Source: an uncultured Roseburia sp. (GTDB lineage Bacteria > Bacillota > Clostridia > Lachnospirales > Lachnospiraceae). Taken from it: DNA of 51,348 nt. Positions 41,292 through 49,834 of this stretch are shown here, one piece after another. Both the position numbers and the translations under genes were made by a program. The number at the start of each line of letters is the position of its first letter. Position 1 is the stretch's first letter. The notes below the pieces were generated by a model. It made no database searches. It worked only from the letters and a program-made list of their open reading frames with translations, and had not been told where the DNA came from. The stretch is from the NCBI GenBank assembly GCA_947174805.1, contig CAMWKH010000021.1, positions 1-51,348 on the forward strand. The letters run 5' to 3'.

Positions 41292-41308
41292 GGAGAACGG
41301 AGGAACAA

Positions 41309-42406
41309 ATGGATTTAAATTTAAGACCGGAGAAGGATTGTAAATTTGACGCGGTATCACTGGGGGAAGTTATGCTTCGTCTTGACCCGGGGGAGGGCAG
41401 GATTCGTACAGCTAGGTCTTTCCGTGCATGGGAAGGCGGCGGAGAGTACAATGTTGTCAGGGGATTGAGACGATGCTTTGGAATGAAAACCGCTGTGATT
41501 ACTGCATTTGCTGACAATGAAGTGGGTATGCTGATGGAAGATTTTATCCTTCAGGGGGGAGTGGATACTTCTCTTATCAAGTGGATGAAAACAGACGGAA
41601 TCGGCAGAGTGTGCCGCAACGGAATCAACTTTACGGAGAGGGGATTTGGTATCCGGGGCGCAGTAGGGTGCTCTGACCGTGCCAATACTGCGATTTCCAA
41701 GGCAACGCCAAAAGATTTTGATTTTGATTACATTTTTGGAGAACTGGGAGCCCGGTGGCTACATACGGGGGGGATTTATGCAGCTTTATCGGAACAGTCC
41801 TGCGAGACGGTTATCGCAGCTATTAAGGCGGCGAAAAAGTACGGCACCATTGTGTCCTACGATTTAAACTACCGTCCTTCCATGTGGAGCGCCATCGGCG
41901 GCCAGGGGAAGGCTCAGGAGGTAAATAAAGAGATTGCCAAGTATGTGGATGTTATGATTGGCAATGAGGAGGATTTTACCGCATGTCTGGGATTTGAAAT
42001 CGAGGGCAACGACGAGAACTTAAAAGAATTAAATCTGGATGGATACAAAAAGATGATTAACGAAGCCGCAAAAGCTTATCCCAACTTTAAGGCAGTGGCA
42101 ACCACTTTAAGGGAAGTGAAGACGGCTACCGTAAATGACTGGAGTGCAATCTGCTGGGCGGAGGGCGAAGTCTACAAAGCAAAAGATTACAAAGGACTTG
42201 AAATTATGGACCGTGTAGGCGGCGGAGATTCCTTTGCATCGGGCCTTGTTTACGGGCTTATGACCACAGGGGATGCAGAAGTGGCAGTCAACTATGGCGC
42301 AGCCCACGGGGCGTTGGCAATGACAACACCGGGAGACACCACAATGGCCAGCAAGAAGGAAGTGGAGGCTATTATGGGAGGCGCAGGCGCCAGAGTCCAA
42401 AGATAG
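41309..42406 (+). CDS. PfkB-family sugar kinase (2-keto-3-deoxygluconate kinase-like)
   Basis: This 365-residue kinase of the ribokinase/PfkB fold begins FDAVSLGEVMLRLDPGEGRI, has the substrate-side EGGGEYNVVRGLRRCFG, SYDLNYRPSMW and MIGNEEDFTACLG, and the C-terminal PfkB signature DRVGGGDSFASGLVYGL with the catalytic Asp in GGGDS. The SLGE(V/L)MLRL(D/S)P start and RxF beta-lid are those of KdgK-type enzymes that phosphorylate 2-keto-3-deoxygluconate in uronate and Entner-Doudoroff catabolism. No KDPG aldolase or uronate isomerase is next to it, so the substrate remains inferred. GGAGGA precedes ATG 41309; a strong terminator follows. Confidence 0.87.
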   Translation: MDLNLRPEKDCKFDAVSLGEVMLRLDPGEGRIRTARSFRAWEGGGEYNVVRGLRRCFGMKTAVITAFADNEVGMLMEDFILQGGVDTSLIKWMKTDGIGRVCRNGINFTERGFGIRGAVGCSDRANTAISKATPKDFDFDYIFGELGARWLHTGGIYAALSEQSCETVIAAIKAAKKYGTIVSYDLNYRPSMWSAIGGQGKAQEVNKEIAKYVDVMIGNEEDFTACLGFEIEGNDENLKELNLDGYKKMINEAAKAYPNFKAVATTLREVKTATVNDWSAICWAEGEVYKAKDYKGLEIMDRVGGGDSFASGLVYGLMTTGDAEVAVNYGAAHGALAMTTPGDTTMASKKEVEAIMGGAGARVQR

Positions 42407-42414
42407 TTAAAAAT

Positions 42415-42453
42415 AAAACGGACAGAGGATGTGATATTCCCTGTCCGTTTTTC
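42415..42453 (+). terminator. Rho-independent terminator after the sugar kinase
   Basis: AAAACGGACAG (42415-42425) pairs perfectly with CTGTCCGTTTT (42441-42451), followed by further T residues. Confidence 0.93.
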
Positions 42454-42561
42454 TATCTTAATTTTTTCCAATTTTTGGGAATTTGTACTGTTTTTTCGAC
42501 AATATCTGCATATGTCTTGTTCTATGATGTTCTTAACAAGGAAACGGGAGGAGAGCGGACA

Positions 42562-42912
42562 ATGAAAAAAAGGATATTGCTGGAACAGAAACTGTTGTTT
42601 GCCAAGGAGCTGGTGCGCAGGCAGAGCACGGCGGAGGATGCAAAGGCGTTTAAAGATATATTGATAATCAATGACCTTTATGTAAAAAAAGGGGAAAGTG
42701 ATTTTAATCCATTGGAGGAGGACGACAGGGTCCGCAGGGAATATCCAATTATTGAACTGCTTGAGATCTGGAATAAAAATAAAATTTGCAGCGGGGGAAG
42801 GCAGGAGTTTGATTTTTTAAACCGGCTGGAAAATGATATGTTTGGAATTTTTGTGGATGTACTCTTAAAACATGGAATGATAAAGGATTATAAGGAGATG
42901 GTGGTTGCATAA
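42562..42912 (+). CDS. Small hypothetical protein (116 aa)
   Basis: ATG 42562 is chosen because GGGAGGAG lies about ten bases upstream; the longer frame to 42475 runs through the upstream non-coding region. The protein begins MKKRILLEQKLLFAKELVRR and is charged, mostly helical, without signal peptide or membrane helix. It has an EEDDRVRREYPIIELLEIWNKN middle and ends in FVDVLLKHGMIKDYKEMVVA. I do not recognise the family. It is monocistronic, between a terminator and the next promoter. Its final codons form the left arm of a 17-base hairpin that spans the stop codon. Confidence 0.7.
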   Translation: MKKRILLEQKLLFAKELVRRQSTAEDAKAFKDILIINDLYVKKGESDFNPLEEDDRVRREYPIIELLEIWNKNKICSGGRQEFDFLNRLENDMFGIFVDVLLKHGMIKDYKEMVVA

Positions 42913-42931
42913 GTAACCGCCATCTCCTTAT
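42890..42931 (+). other. Long hairpin spanning the stop codon of the 116-aa gene
   Basis: ATAAGGAGATGGTGGTT (42890-42906) pairs with AACCGCCATCTCCTTAT (42915-42931) with a single G/T wobble; the eight-base loop contains the TAA stop codon. No T run follows, so it is not a standard terminator. The left arm includes an AAGGAGATG motif resembling a ribosome binding site. Confidence 0.8.
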
Positions 42932-42952
42932 AATGGGCAAAATGAATACTGC

Positions 42953-42981
42953 TTTACAATCTAGTTCTTTTTGACTATAAT
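42953..42981 (+). promoter_or_regulatory. Promoter of the second binding lipoprotein
   Basis: TTTACA (42953-42958), 17-base spacer, TATAAT (42976-42981), 31 bases before ATG 43012. Confidence 0.7.
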
Positions 42982-43011
42982 ATAATTAGCTTATTTTTAA
43001 GGGGAACTAAT

Positions 43012-44454
43012 ATGAGAAAAAAACATATCAGCGCAATAGTGGGAATAGCCGTGGCAGCATCTTTTTTCAGCGGATGCAGTGAAAGGCTGACAGATCCCAG
43101 ACATCCGGTATCTCTTACAGTGTGGCATTATTATAACGGTTCTCAGCAGGAAGCTTTTCAGGGCCTGGTGGAGGAATTTAATGATACGGCAGGAAAAGAA
43201 ATGGGCATCCATGTCCAGTCTATGAGCAAAGGGAGCGTAGGGGAGTTAGAGCAGGCAGTTCAGGATTCCATGGAGGGAAAAGTTGGGGCAGATGAAGTGC
43301 CGGATATGTTTTCAGCATATGCAGATACGGCGTATCTTATAGAGCAGCAGGGAAAACTTGCCAATATTTCCGACTACATCACAGAGGAAGAGATAGGGGA
43401 GTATGTGGATTCCTACATCAAAGAAGGATATATTGCACAGGACGGAGGACTTCGGATATTCCCAGTGGCTAAATCCACGGAGATTTTAATGATAAATCAA
43501 ACGGACTGGGATGTATTTGCAGAGGAAACAGGGGCTTCCCCAGATGGCTTTTCCACCCTGGAGGGAATCGTAAAGCTGGCAGAGGAGTACTATAACTGGA
43601 CGGATGGAAAGACCCCGGATGTGGAGGGGGACGGCAAAGCCCTTTACGGCAGGGATTCCATGGCGAATTATTTTGTAATCGGCATGCGCCAGCAGGGAAC
43701 AGAAATCTTTCAGGTGGAAGAGGGCAAAGTGACGGTGAATGATGATAAAGAGAAAATCCGCCGTCTCTGGGACAACTACTATGTGCCTTATATTAAAGGT
43801 TATTTTGCAAGTTACGGTTCCTTCCGTTCCGACGATGTGAAGACAGGGGATTTGCTGGCGTACACAGGGTCAACGGCTTCCGCTATGTATTTTCCGGATC
43901 AGATTGAGACCAATGAGGGAAGCAAGCCCATTGAATACAGTGTCATGTCTGCTCCCGTTTTAGAGGGAGGCGAATCCATCGCCATCCAGCAGGGGGCTGG
44001 GATTGTCGTGACAAAATCTGAAAAGGCAAGGGAGTATGCTTCGGTGGAGTTTTTGAAGTGGATGACCCAGGCGAAGCCGAATATCAGGTTTGGATGTGAG
44101 GCGGGATACCTCCCTGTAAAAAAAGACGCAATTGCCAGGGAAAAGCTGGATGAGGTGATAGGAGATAATCAGGTACAAGTCTCAGACAAAATATATGCAT
44201 GTCTATCAAATGTGCTGGATCAGTCAGGGCAGATGGAATTGTACGCCTGCCAGAGTTTTGCAGGAGCTTCCGATGCCCGGAAAGTTTTGGAATATTCCCT
44301 GTCCGACAAAGCGGTGGAGGACAGAGAGCAGGTAGTGAAGTCTTTGAAGGAAGGGAGCTCTTTGGAGGAAGCCTGTGGCCCGTTCCTCACCGAGGAGTGC
44401 TTTGAGGCATGGTATGAATCCTTTGACAAGGCATTGAGAGAGGCCGTTCAGTAA
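43012..44454 (+). CDS. Extracellular solute-binding lipoprotein, family 1
   Basis: This 480-residue protein has a signal peptide and lipobox FSGC (Cys22) and a family-1 solute-binding fold, as in maltose or multiple-sugar binding proteins: SLTVWHYYNGSQQEAFQGLVEEFN, then DEVPDMFSAYADTAYLIEQQGKLANISDYI, KSTEILMINQTDWDVF, GSTASAMYFPDQI and GAGIVVTKSEKAREYASVEFLKWMTQ. The extended YYNWTDGKTPDVEGDGKALYGRD region recalls proteins binding larger ligands. No ABC permease genes follow; instead a hybrid histidine kinase starts 36 bases after its stop, as with the lipoprotein at 10629. I infer a sensory rather than an import role. Confidence 0.9.
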   Translation: MRKKHISAIVGIAVAASFFSGCSERLTDPRHPVSLTVWHYYNGSQQEAFQGLVEEFNDTAGKEMGIHVQSMSKGSVGELEQAVQDSMEGKVGADEVPDMFSAYADTAYLIEQQGKLANISDYITEEEIGEYVDSYIKEGYIAQDGGLRIFPVAKSTEILMINQTDWDVFAEETGASPDGFSTLEGIVKLAEEYYNWTDGKTPDVEGDGKALYGRDSMANYFVIGMRQQGTEIFQVEEGKVTVNDDKEKIRRLWDNYYVPYIKGYFASYGSFRSDDVKTGDLLAYTGSTASAMYFPDQIETNEGSKPIEYSVMSAPVLEGGESIAIQQGAGIVVTKSEKAREYASVEFLKWMTQAKPNIRFGCEAGYLPVKKDAIAREKLDEVIGDNQVQVSDKIYACLSNVLDQSGQMELYACQSFAGASDARKVLEYSLSDKAVEDREQVVKSLKEGSSLEEACGPFLTEECFEAWYESFDKALREAVQ

Positions 44455-44490
44455 TAATTACCTGCAGAAAAATACCAGAGGGGTGAAGCA

Positions 44491-47400
44491 ATGGGTGGAC
44501 AAAGAAGAACAATGTTTCGTCTGCTGTTGATTCCATTGATATTGATTATTGCGGTGCAAAGTGCCTTTTCCTATGGAATGGTGTTTGTGACCAATACATT
44601 TAAAGTATTGAAGGATGATGCTGTAGGCACAATGATGCATACTGTGGACAACCGGAAGGTGATTCTGGAAAATGACATGCTGCAGCGCTGGGCTGCCATC
44701 TGTCATGATACAGAGGAGATCAATCTTCAGCTGGAAAAGTATTTTCAGGATTCCGGTATAAATATGGACAAATTTCTTACTTCCGGGCAGTTTCAGGAAG
44801 AATATCTGTCGTACATATTTGCGGACTGTGTGGACAAGGCGCAGTATGGAACGGCAACAGGGGTTTTTGTTATTTTGGATAATAATATGAAAAGTTCCGG
44901 AAGCTATGAGGGGTTTTATGTGCATCACTCAGATATTTTGTCCAATTCTTCCAACAAAGGGGAACTTTTGATGGAGCGGGGGGACAAGGCGTTGGCCAGG
45001 AGTAAAAATATTCCCCTGGATGTATACTGGACTTCAAATTTTGAGATGATGCCTGAGGGAAGCCGTCAGTCAGACGACTTTTTTTATAAGCCTTTAAAAG
45101 CCGGGAAAGAGAATCCCGGTGCGGACCCGGTAAATTTAGGTTACTGGTCCCAGTCTTTTGCCCTTGAGGATGCAGAGCGGGATACTTACCGCAGAATTAC
45201 ATATACCGTTCCTTTGGTCTATGAGGATGTGGTGTATGGTGTGATTGGAGTGGAGATTTCTCTTGATTTTCTCAATACCTACTTTAATCTGGAAGAGTTA
45301 AGTACAAATGACAACACCGGATATGCGGTGGCCATCCGAAATGCGGATAAGAGTTATACTTTGATTTCCGGAAAGGGAACGCTTTATCAGTTCCTGCAGG
45401 AAGGGGAGGTAGAGTTTAGCAAGACAGAATATGACGATTTCTATGAGCTGGTTGTCTCCTCGGGCCTTCGTCTCTGTGCTGTTTCCAGCAGCCTGGACTT
45501 ATACGGAAGCAATGTTCCTTATGAGAATACAGAGTGGATTCTGGTAGGTGTAAACGCCAGAAAAAATGTTTTTGGATTATACCAGAGAATGTATTATTAT
45601 ATGGGGGTTGCCCTGTTGGCAGGGATGGCTTTCGGCATGGTGATTCTTTATATCGTGCTGAAAAAACTGTTAAGGCCCTTTGGCAATCTCATGAACTGTA
45701 TTGAGGAGGGAACTGACGGAATCGCAGCTTACAGGAGGTCAAATATTGAGGAGATTGAAAATCTCTACGATGTGATTTCTGATTTAACTACAAGGCAGAA
45801 GCTGATAAATGAAAGGCTCTTGGAGGAGAAAGAGCGGTATCGCCTGGCTATGGACGGCAGCGACGATACCTTTATTACCTATGAGTTTAAGACGGCAAGG
45901 CTGGAAATACACAACCATCAGATGAAGATAGGGAAAAAGGACTGCAACCGGATTACCGACAGAATTGGATTTTTCAGCAGAGAGGATATCTATTGGGAAG
46001 ACCAGGAACTGGTGGAAGAACAGTTTGAAAAGATGGACGGGGGATATGATATTGAGTTCCGCCTGAAGTCGGATTCCTGGGAAGGATACCGCTGGCAAAG
46101 CCTGAAGGGAACTGTGATAAAGAGAGAGGATGGGGATAATCCACGTCTGGTAGGTACGATTAAAAATATTCATGAGCGCAAGCTTTTTGAGATTGCCCAG
46201 CAGAAGAAAGCGGTATATGACACCCTTACAGGGCTTTACTCAAAGGCAGCCGCAGTGGAGCGCATTGTTCAATGCCGCAGAGAGGAATCCTGTGGGACGT
46301 TCCTCTACATTCAGGTTCAGTGGAAGAGTGGACTGGACCAGATGTATGGAAGGACCTTTAAGGATTTGATTTTGGAGGAGTTGGGAAACTGGATGCGGGA
46401 GTATGCCTCTCTTCCTGCGGATGACAGTGAGATTTATATTATCATGCGGGCGGGGGACAGTGATTTCCTTGCATGGATTCCAGGGACGGATAAAGATGAG
46501 GCGAAAGCTTTTGGGGAATATTTAAAGCAGCAGGGCGAAAGTACCTTTAACAGCAGAGAGGAATTGCTTACGGTTAATACTTTCCAAAAGACAGCGGATT
46601 CTAACATGGAGGATGTGCAGGGTGCGGTGGAGGATTTGCTCTATGAATATGCGCCCTCACCCATTGTATCTTCCGGTAATGACGTGAAGTCCAACATGCT
46701 TTCACTTGTGCTGAATATTTTTGACAAAGGCGGGAAATTTGAAGTTAAAATGGACGTTCTTTTGCGGAAGCTGGGGAATTATTACCGTGCAAAAGATGTG
46801 CTGCTGCTGATGATGAACCAGAATTTTTCTACCATTTATCCTGAATATCAATGGCACAGGAACAAAGACCATGCAGATTACGATGAAAAAATACGGTGGA
46901 ATGAGACGGAACTGGCAAATTATGAGGAGAGTTTAAAGCAGTGCATGGAGGCAGCGTTTGTACCTTCCGGAGAGAGGCAGAGTGTCTTTGAAGGATTGAA
47001 TTCTTTTATTGGGCAGGGAAGCTGTTTTATTGTACCGCTGGTGGATAATGGAGCTCTCATTGGCTTTTTGTGTCTCCTGGATTTGGAGGAAGAAGAACTG
47101 CATGTTACCGAGACGGGAAAAGAGCTGCGTGAAATTGCAAGTATTATACAAAACCGCCTGAATACGGAAAAACATGACGTTGCCAGCAAGGCAAAGACGG
47201 AGTTTATGTCGAAAATGTCCCATGAAATTCGGACGCCTATGAACGGCATCATTGGGATGACGGAAATCGCCCTGAAAAGTGGGCAGTCCAAGGAGCGGGT
47301 GGAGGATTGTCTCTTGAAAATCCGCAGGTCGTCCCAGAGTTTAATGAAGATTATCAGCCGGATTTTAGATATGTCCAGTATAGAAAATGGCAGGCTGTCC

Positions 47401-48306
47401 TTGGAGTTAAAGGATTTTGACATGGAAGATATGCTGGAAAATATCAATCAGTTTATTCTGCCCCAGGCTAAGGAGAAGAATTTAGAGTTTGAGATCATCA
47501 GCGATTTGCAAAATACCTGTTTGGTGGGAGATGAGACCAGGATGAGTCAGATTCTGACAAATCTTCTGGGGAATGCCATAAAATTTACAGAACCGGGAGG
47601 TAAGGTTTCTCTTACAGTGAAAACCATTTCTGTGAAAGGAAAGGCAAATACAATTTATTTTGAAGTTAAAGATAACGGAAGAGGCATCAGCGCAGAGGAC
47701 CAGAAAAGAATCTTCCATTCCTTTGAACAGGCTTTGGGCAGCAATGAGTCGGCGATGAGTACAGGGGTAGGCCTGGGACTTACTGTGAGCAACCGCTTGG
47801 TTCACCTCATGGGCGGGGAGATAGAGCTTGAGAGTAGTCCGGGAAAGGGTAGTATCTTCCGGTTTTCCATCACTTTGAATTTGGGGGAGGAGCCTGAGCA
47901 GAAAGAGCCAGGACCTGTTTCTTTTGAGGGATTTCGCGTTCTGGTGGTGGAGGACAATGAGCTGAATGCAGAAATTATATGTGAGCTTTTGGAGGAGAGC
48001 AGCTTTACCGTAGATGTGGTGTATGACGGAAAGCAGGCGGTGGACCGTCTGGAAAGTTCCCCGGAGGATACCTATGACGTAGTGCTGATGGACATTATGA
48101 TGCCTGTCATGGACGGAATGGAGGCCACCAGCGCCCTTCGTCATTCTAAGCGCCAGGATTTAAGGGAGATTCCCATTGTGGCGGTGTCGGCAAACGCTTT
48201 TGATGAGGATATGGAAAAGTCCTTGGAGTGCGGCATGAACGGACATTTGTCAAAACCTGTAAATATGGATTTGCTGCTTACAACTTTGGAGGAAATTTTG
48301 TTTTAA
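44491..48306 (+). CDS. Large hybrid sensor kinase with degenerate GGDEF and GAF-like domains
   Basis: This 1271-residue protein has, in order: a membrane helix (FRLLLIPLILIIAVQSAFSYG), an extracytoplasmic sensor of about 330 residues (dCache-like, with YTVPLVYEDVVYGVIGVEISLDFLN), a second helix (about 370-395), a short linker, a PAS-like domain (about 440-565), a degenerate GGDEF domain (about 570-735; YDTLTGLYSKAA is clear but the signature reads AGDSDF near 653), a GAF-like domain (about 750-890), HisKA with H911 in MSKMSHEIRTPMNGIIGMTEIA, HATPase_c (MSQILTNLLGNAIKFTEPGG, VGLGLTVSNRLV), and one receiver with D1201 in VVLMDIMMPVMDGM. The altered GGDEF site argues against diguanylate cyclase activity and for a sensory or dimerising role. 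It pairs with the upstream lipoprotein. Confidence 0.9.
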   Translation: MGGQRRTMFRLLLIPLILIIAVQSAFSYGMVFVTNTFKVLKDDAVGTMMHTVDNRKVILENDMLQRWAAICHDTEEINLQLEKYFQDSGINMDKFLTSGQFQEEYLSYIFADCVDKAQYGTATGVFVILDNNMKSSGSYEGFYVHHSDILSNSSNKGELLMERGDKALARSKNIPLDVYWTSNFEMMPEGSRQSDDFFYKPLKAGKENPGADPVNLGYWSQSFALEDAERDTYRRITYTVPLVYEDVVYGVIGVEISLDFLNTYFNLEELSTNDNTGYAVAIRNADKSYTLISGKGTLYQFLQEGEVEFSKTEYDDFYELVVSSGLRLCAVSSSLDLYGSNVPYENTEWILVGVNARKNVFGLYQRMYYYMGVALLAGMAFGMVILYIVLKKLLRPFGNLMNCIEEGTDGIAAYRRSNIEEIENLYDVISDLTTRQKLINERLLEEKERYRLAMDGSDDTFITYEFKTARLEIHNHQMKIGKKDCNRITDRIGFFSREDIYWEDQELVEEQFEKMDGGYDIEFRLKSDSWEGYRWQSLKGTVIKREDGDNPRLVGTIKNIHERKLFEIAQQKKAVYDTLTGLYSKAAAVERIVQCRREESCGTFLYIQVQWKSGLDQMYGRTFKDLILEELGNWMREYASLPADDSEIYIIMRAGDSDFLAWIPGTDKDEAKAFGEYLKQQGESTFNSREELLTVNTFQKTADSNMEDVQGAVEDLLYEYAPSPIVSSGNDVKSNMLSLVLNIFDKGGKFEVKMDVLLRKLGNYYRAKDVLLLMMNQNFSTIYPEYQWHRNKDHADYDEKIRWNETELANYEESLKQCMEAAFVPSGERQSVFEGLNSFIGQGSCFIVPLVDNGALIGFLCLLDLEEEELHVTETGKELREIASIIQNRLNTEKHDVASKAKTEFMSKMSHEIRTPMNGIIGMTEIALKSGQSKERVEDCLLKIRRSSQSLMKIISRILDMSSIENGRLSLELKDFDMEDMLENINQFILPQAKEKNLEFEIISDLQNTCLVGDETRMSQILTNLLGNAIKFTEPGGKVSLTVKTISVKGKANTIYFEVKDNGRGISAEDQKRIFHSFEQALGSNESAMSTGVGLGLTVSNRLVHLMGGEIELESSPGKGSIFRFSITLNLGEEPEQKEPGPVSFEGFRVLVVEDNELNAEIICELLEESSFTVDVVYDGKQAVDRLESSPEDTYDVVLMDIMMPVMDGMEATSALRHSKRQDLREIPIVAVSANAFDEDMEKSLECGMNGHLSKPVNMDLLLTTLEEILF

Positions 48307-48355
48307 GTTTATACGGCAGGGAAATAATTTCAATTATTCCTATGATGCAAAATAC

Positions 48356-48397
48356 AATAAGTCCACGATAAGAATGATTCTTAATCGTGGACTTATT
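48356..48397. terminator. Terminator between the hybrid kinase and metY
   Basis: AATAAGTCCACGATAAGAAT (48356-48375) pairs with ATTCTTAATCGTGGACTTATT (48377-48397), with one bulged base; A/T-rich flanks on both sides suit bidirectional termination between these convergent genes. Confidence 0.8.
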
Positions 48398-48456
48398 TAT
48401 TGTAGAACATGAAACGGGATAGGGATATCCGTGAAAGGTTTCATGGAGGAAATATC

Positions 48457-49734
48457 TTAATGGCAAGCTTCCAAGGCCTGAGCCAAATCTCCAATCAAAT
48501 CTTCTTTGTCCTCTATGCCGCAGCTAATGCGGATTAATTCTGCGGGAACCCCGGCTTCTTTCAACTGTTCATCGTTCATCTGTCTGTGGGTGCTGGTTGC
48601 AGGGTTTAAACAGCAGGTTCTGGCGTCCGCTACATGGGTTTCGATAGCGGCAATTTTTAATTCTTTCATAAACGCCTCCGCTGCAGCCCTGCCGCCTTTT
48701 AATCCAAAGGATACCACACCGCAGCTTCCCTTGGGAAGATATTTTTTTGCAAGCTCATGGTAGGCGTCCCCCGGCAGGTCGCAGTAGTTCACGTAGGCAA
48801 CCTTTGGATGCTTAGATAAAAATTCTGCCACAGCCAGTCCGTTCTCACAGTGGCGCTGCATCCTCACGTGAAGGCTCTCTAAGCCCAAGTTTAAGAGAAA
48901 GGCGTTTTGAGGGCTCTGGATAGAGCCTAAGTCACGCATAAGCTGGGTGGTACATTTTGTGATAAAAGCTCCCTCCAAACCGAAGCGTTCCACATAAGTC
49001 ACGCCGTGGTAGCTCTCGTCAGGGGTGCACAGGCCGGGATATTTCTCTGCATGGGCCCCCCAGTCAAATTTTCCGCTGTCCACAATGGCGCCCCCTACCG
49101 CTGCACCGTGGCCGTCCATATATTTTGTGGTGGAGTGGGTGACAATGTCTGCACCCCACTCAAAGGGGCGGCAGTTTACAGGGGTTGCAAATGTGTTGTC
49201 CACAATCAGGGGAACTCCGTGAGCGTGGGCGGCTTTGGCAAATTTTTCAATGTCTAACACGGTTAGGGCGGGGTTTGCGATGGTCTCCCCGAACATTGCC
49301 TTTGTGTTCTCCTGAAAAGCCGCATTTAATTCCTCCTCAGTGGCTGTGGGGGGAACAAATGTCACGTCGATGCCCATGCGCTTCATGGTGACGGCTATGA
49401 GATTGTAGGTTCCGCCGTAGATGGAACTGGAAGATACAATATGGTCACCGCATTGGCAGATGTTAAACAGTGCAAAGAAATTGGCAGCCTGTCCGCTGCT
49501 GGTGAGCATTGCGGCAGTGCCCCCTTCCATCTGGGCAATTTTGGCAGCCACAAAATCGTTGGTAGGATTTTGAAGTCTTGTGTAAAAATATCCACTGGCT
49601 TCCAGGTCAAATAATTTTCCCATATCTTCGCTGGTGTCGTATTTAAAGGTAGTGCTCTGTATAATGGGAATCTGTCGGGGTTCCCCGTTGCCTGGAGTGT
49701 AACCTCCCTGGACGCAGGTTGTATTGATTTTCAT
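48457..49734 (-). CDS. metY: O-acetylhomoserine sulfhydrylase (aminocarboxypropyltransferase)
   Basis: This 425-residue PLP enzyme of the Cys/Met metabolism family makes homocysteine from O-acetylhomoserine and sulfide. The N-terminal TTCVQGGYTPGNGEPRQIPIIQSTTF and YFYTRLQNPTND (phosphate-binding Tyr and Arg) are typical. SSGQAANFFALF, D179 in VPLIVDNTFATP, and PLP-binding K204 in THSTTKYMDGHG follow, and the extra segment GLCTPDESYHG is characteristic of the O-acetylhomoserine branch rather than cystathionine enzymes. AGGAGGA precedes ATG 49734. It is monocistronic with its own promoter. No SAM riboswitch fits in the short (about 40-base) leader. Confidence 0.93.
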   Translation of the reverse strand: MKINTTCVQGGYTPGNGEPRQIPIIQSTTFKYDTSEDMGKLFDLEASGYFYTRLQNPTNDFVAAKIAQMEGGTAAMLTSSGQAANFFALFNICQCGDHIVSSSSIYGGTYNLIAVTMKRMGIDVTFVPPTATEEELNAAFQENTKAMFGETIANPALTVLDIEKFAKAAHAHGVPLIVDNTFATPVNCRPFEWGADIVTHSTTKYMDGHGAAVGGAIVDSGKFDWGAHAEKYPGLCTPDESYHGVTYVERFGLEGAFITKCTTQLMRDLGSIQSPQNAFLLNLGLESLHVRMQRHCENGLAVAEFLSKHPKVAYVNYCDLPGDAYHELAKKYLPKGSCGVVSFGLKGGRAAAEAFMKELKIAAIETHVADARTCCLNPATSTHRQMNDEQLKEAGVPAELIRISCGIEDKEDLIGDLAQALEACH

Positions 49735-49770
49735 AATTGTCCTCCTGTAAGTTGTAATATGATTACATCT

Positions 49771-49798
49771 ATTCTAATATAAAAAAGGAAAAAATCAA
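49771..49798 (-). promoter_or_regulatory. Promoter of metY
   Basis: On the minus strand TTGATT (49793-49798), 16-base spacer, TAGAAT (49771-49776), 37 bases before the start codon. Confidence 0.5.
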
Positions 49799-49834
49799 AG
49801 GAAAATAATCGTTTTAAACTTATATTTTCCTGTG

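Noticed and set aside
47482..48144. Minus-strand 220-codon ORF opposite the large hybrid kinase
   Set aside because: Covers the HATPase and receiver regions of the kinase, which are unmistakable; no ribosome binding site.
49735..49834. SAM riboswitch upstream of metY
   Set aside because: The leader after the visible promoter is only about 40 bases, too short, and no SAM-I core is seen. The region before metF also shows none.
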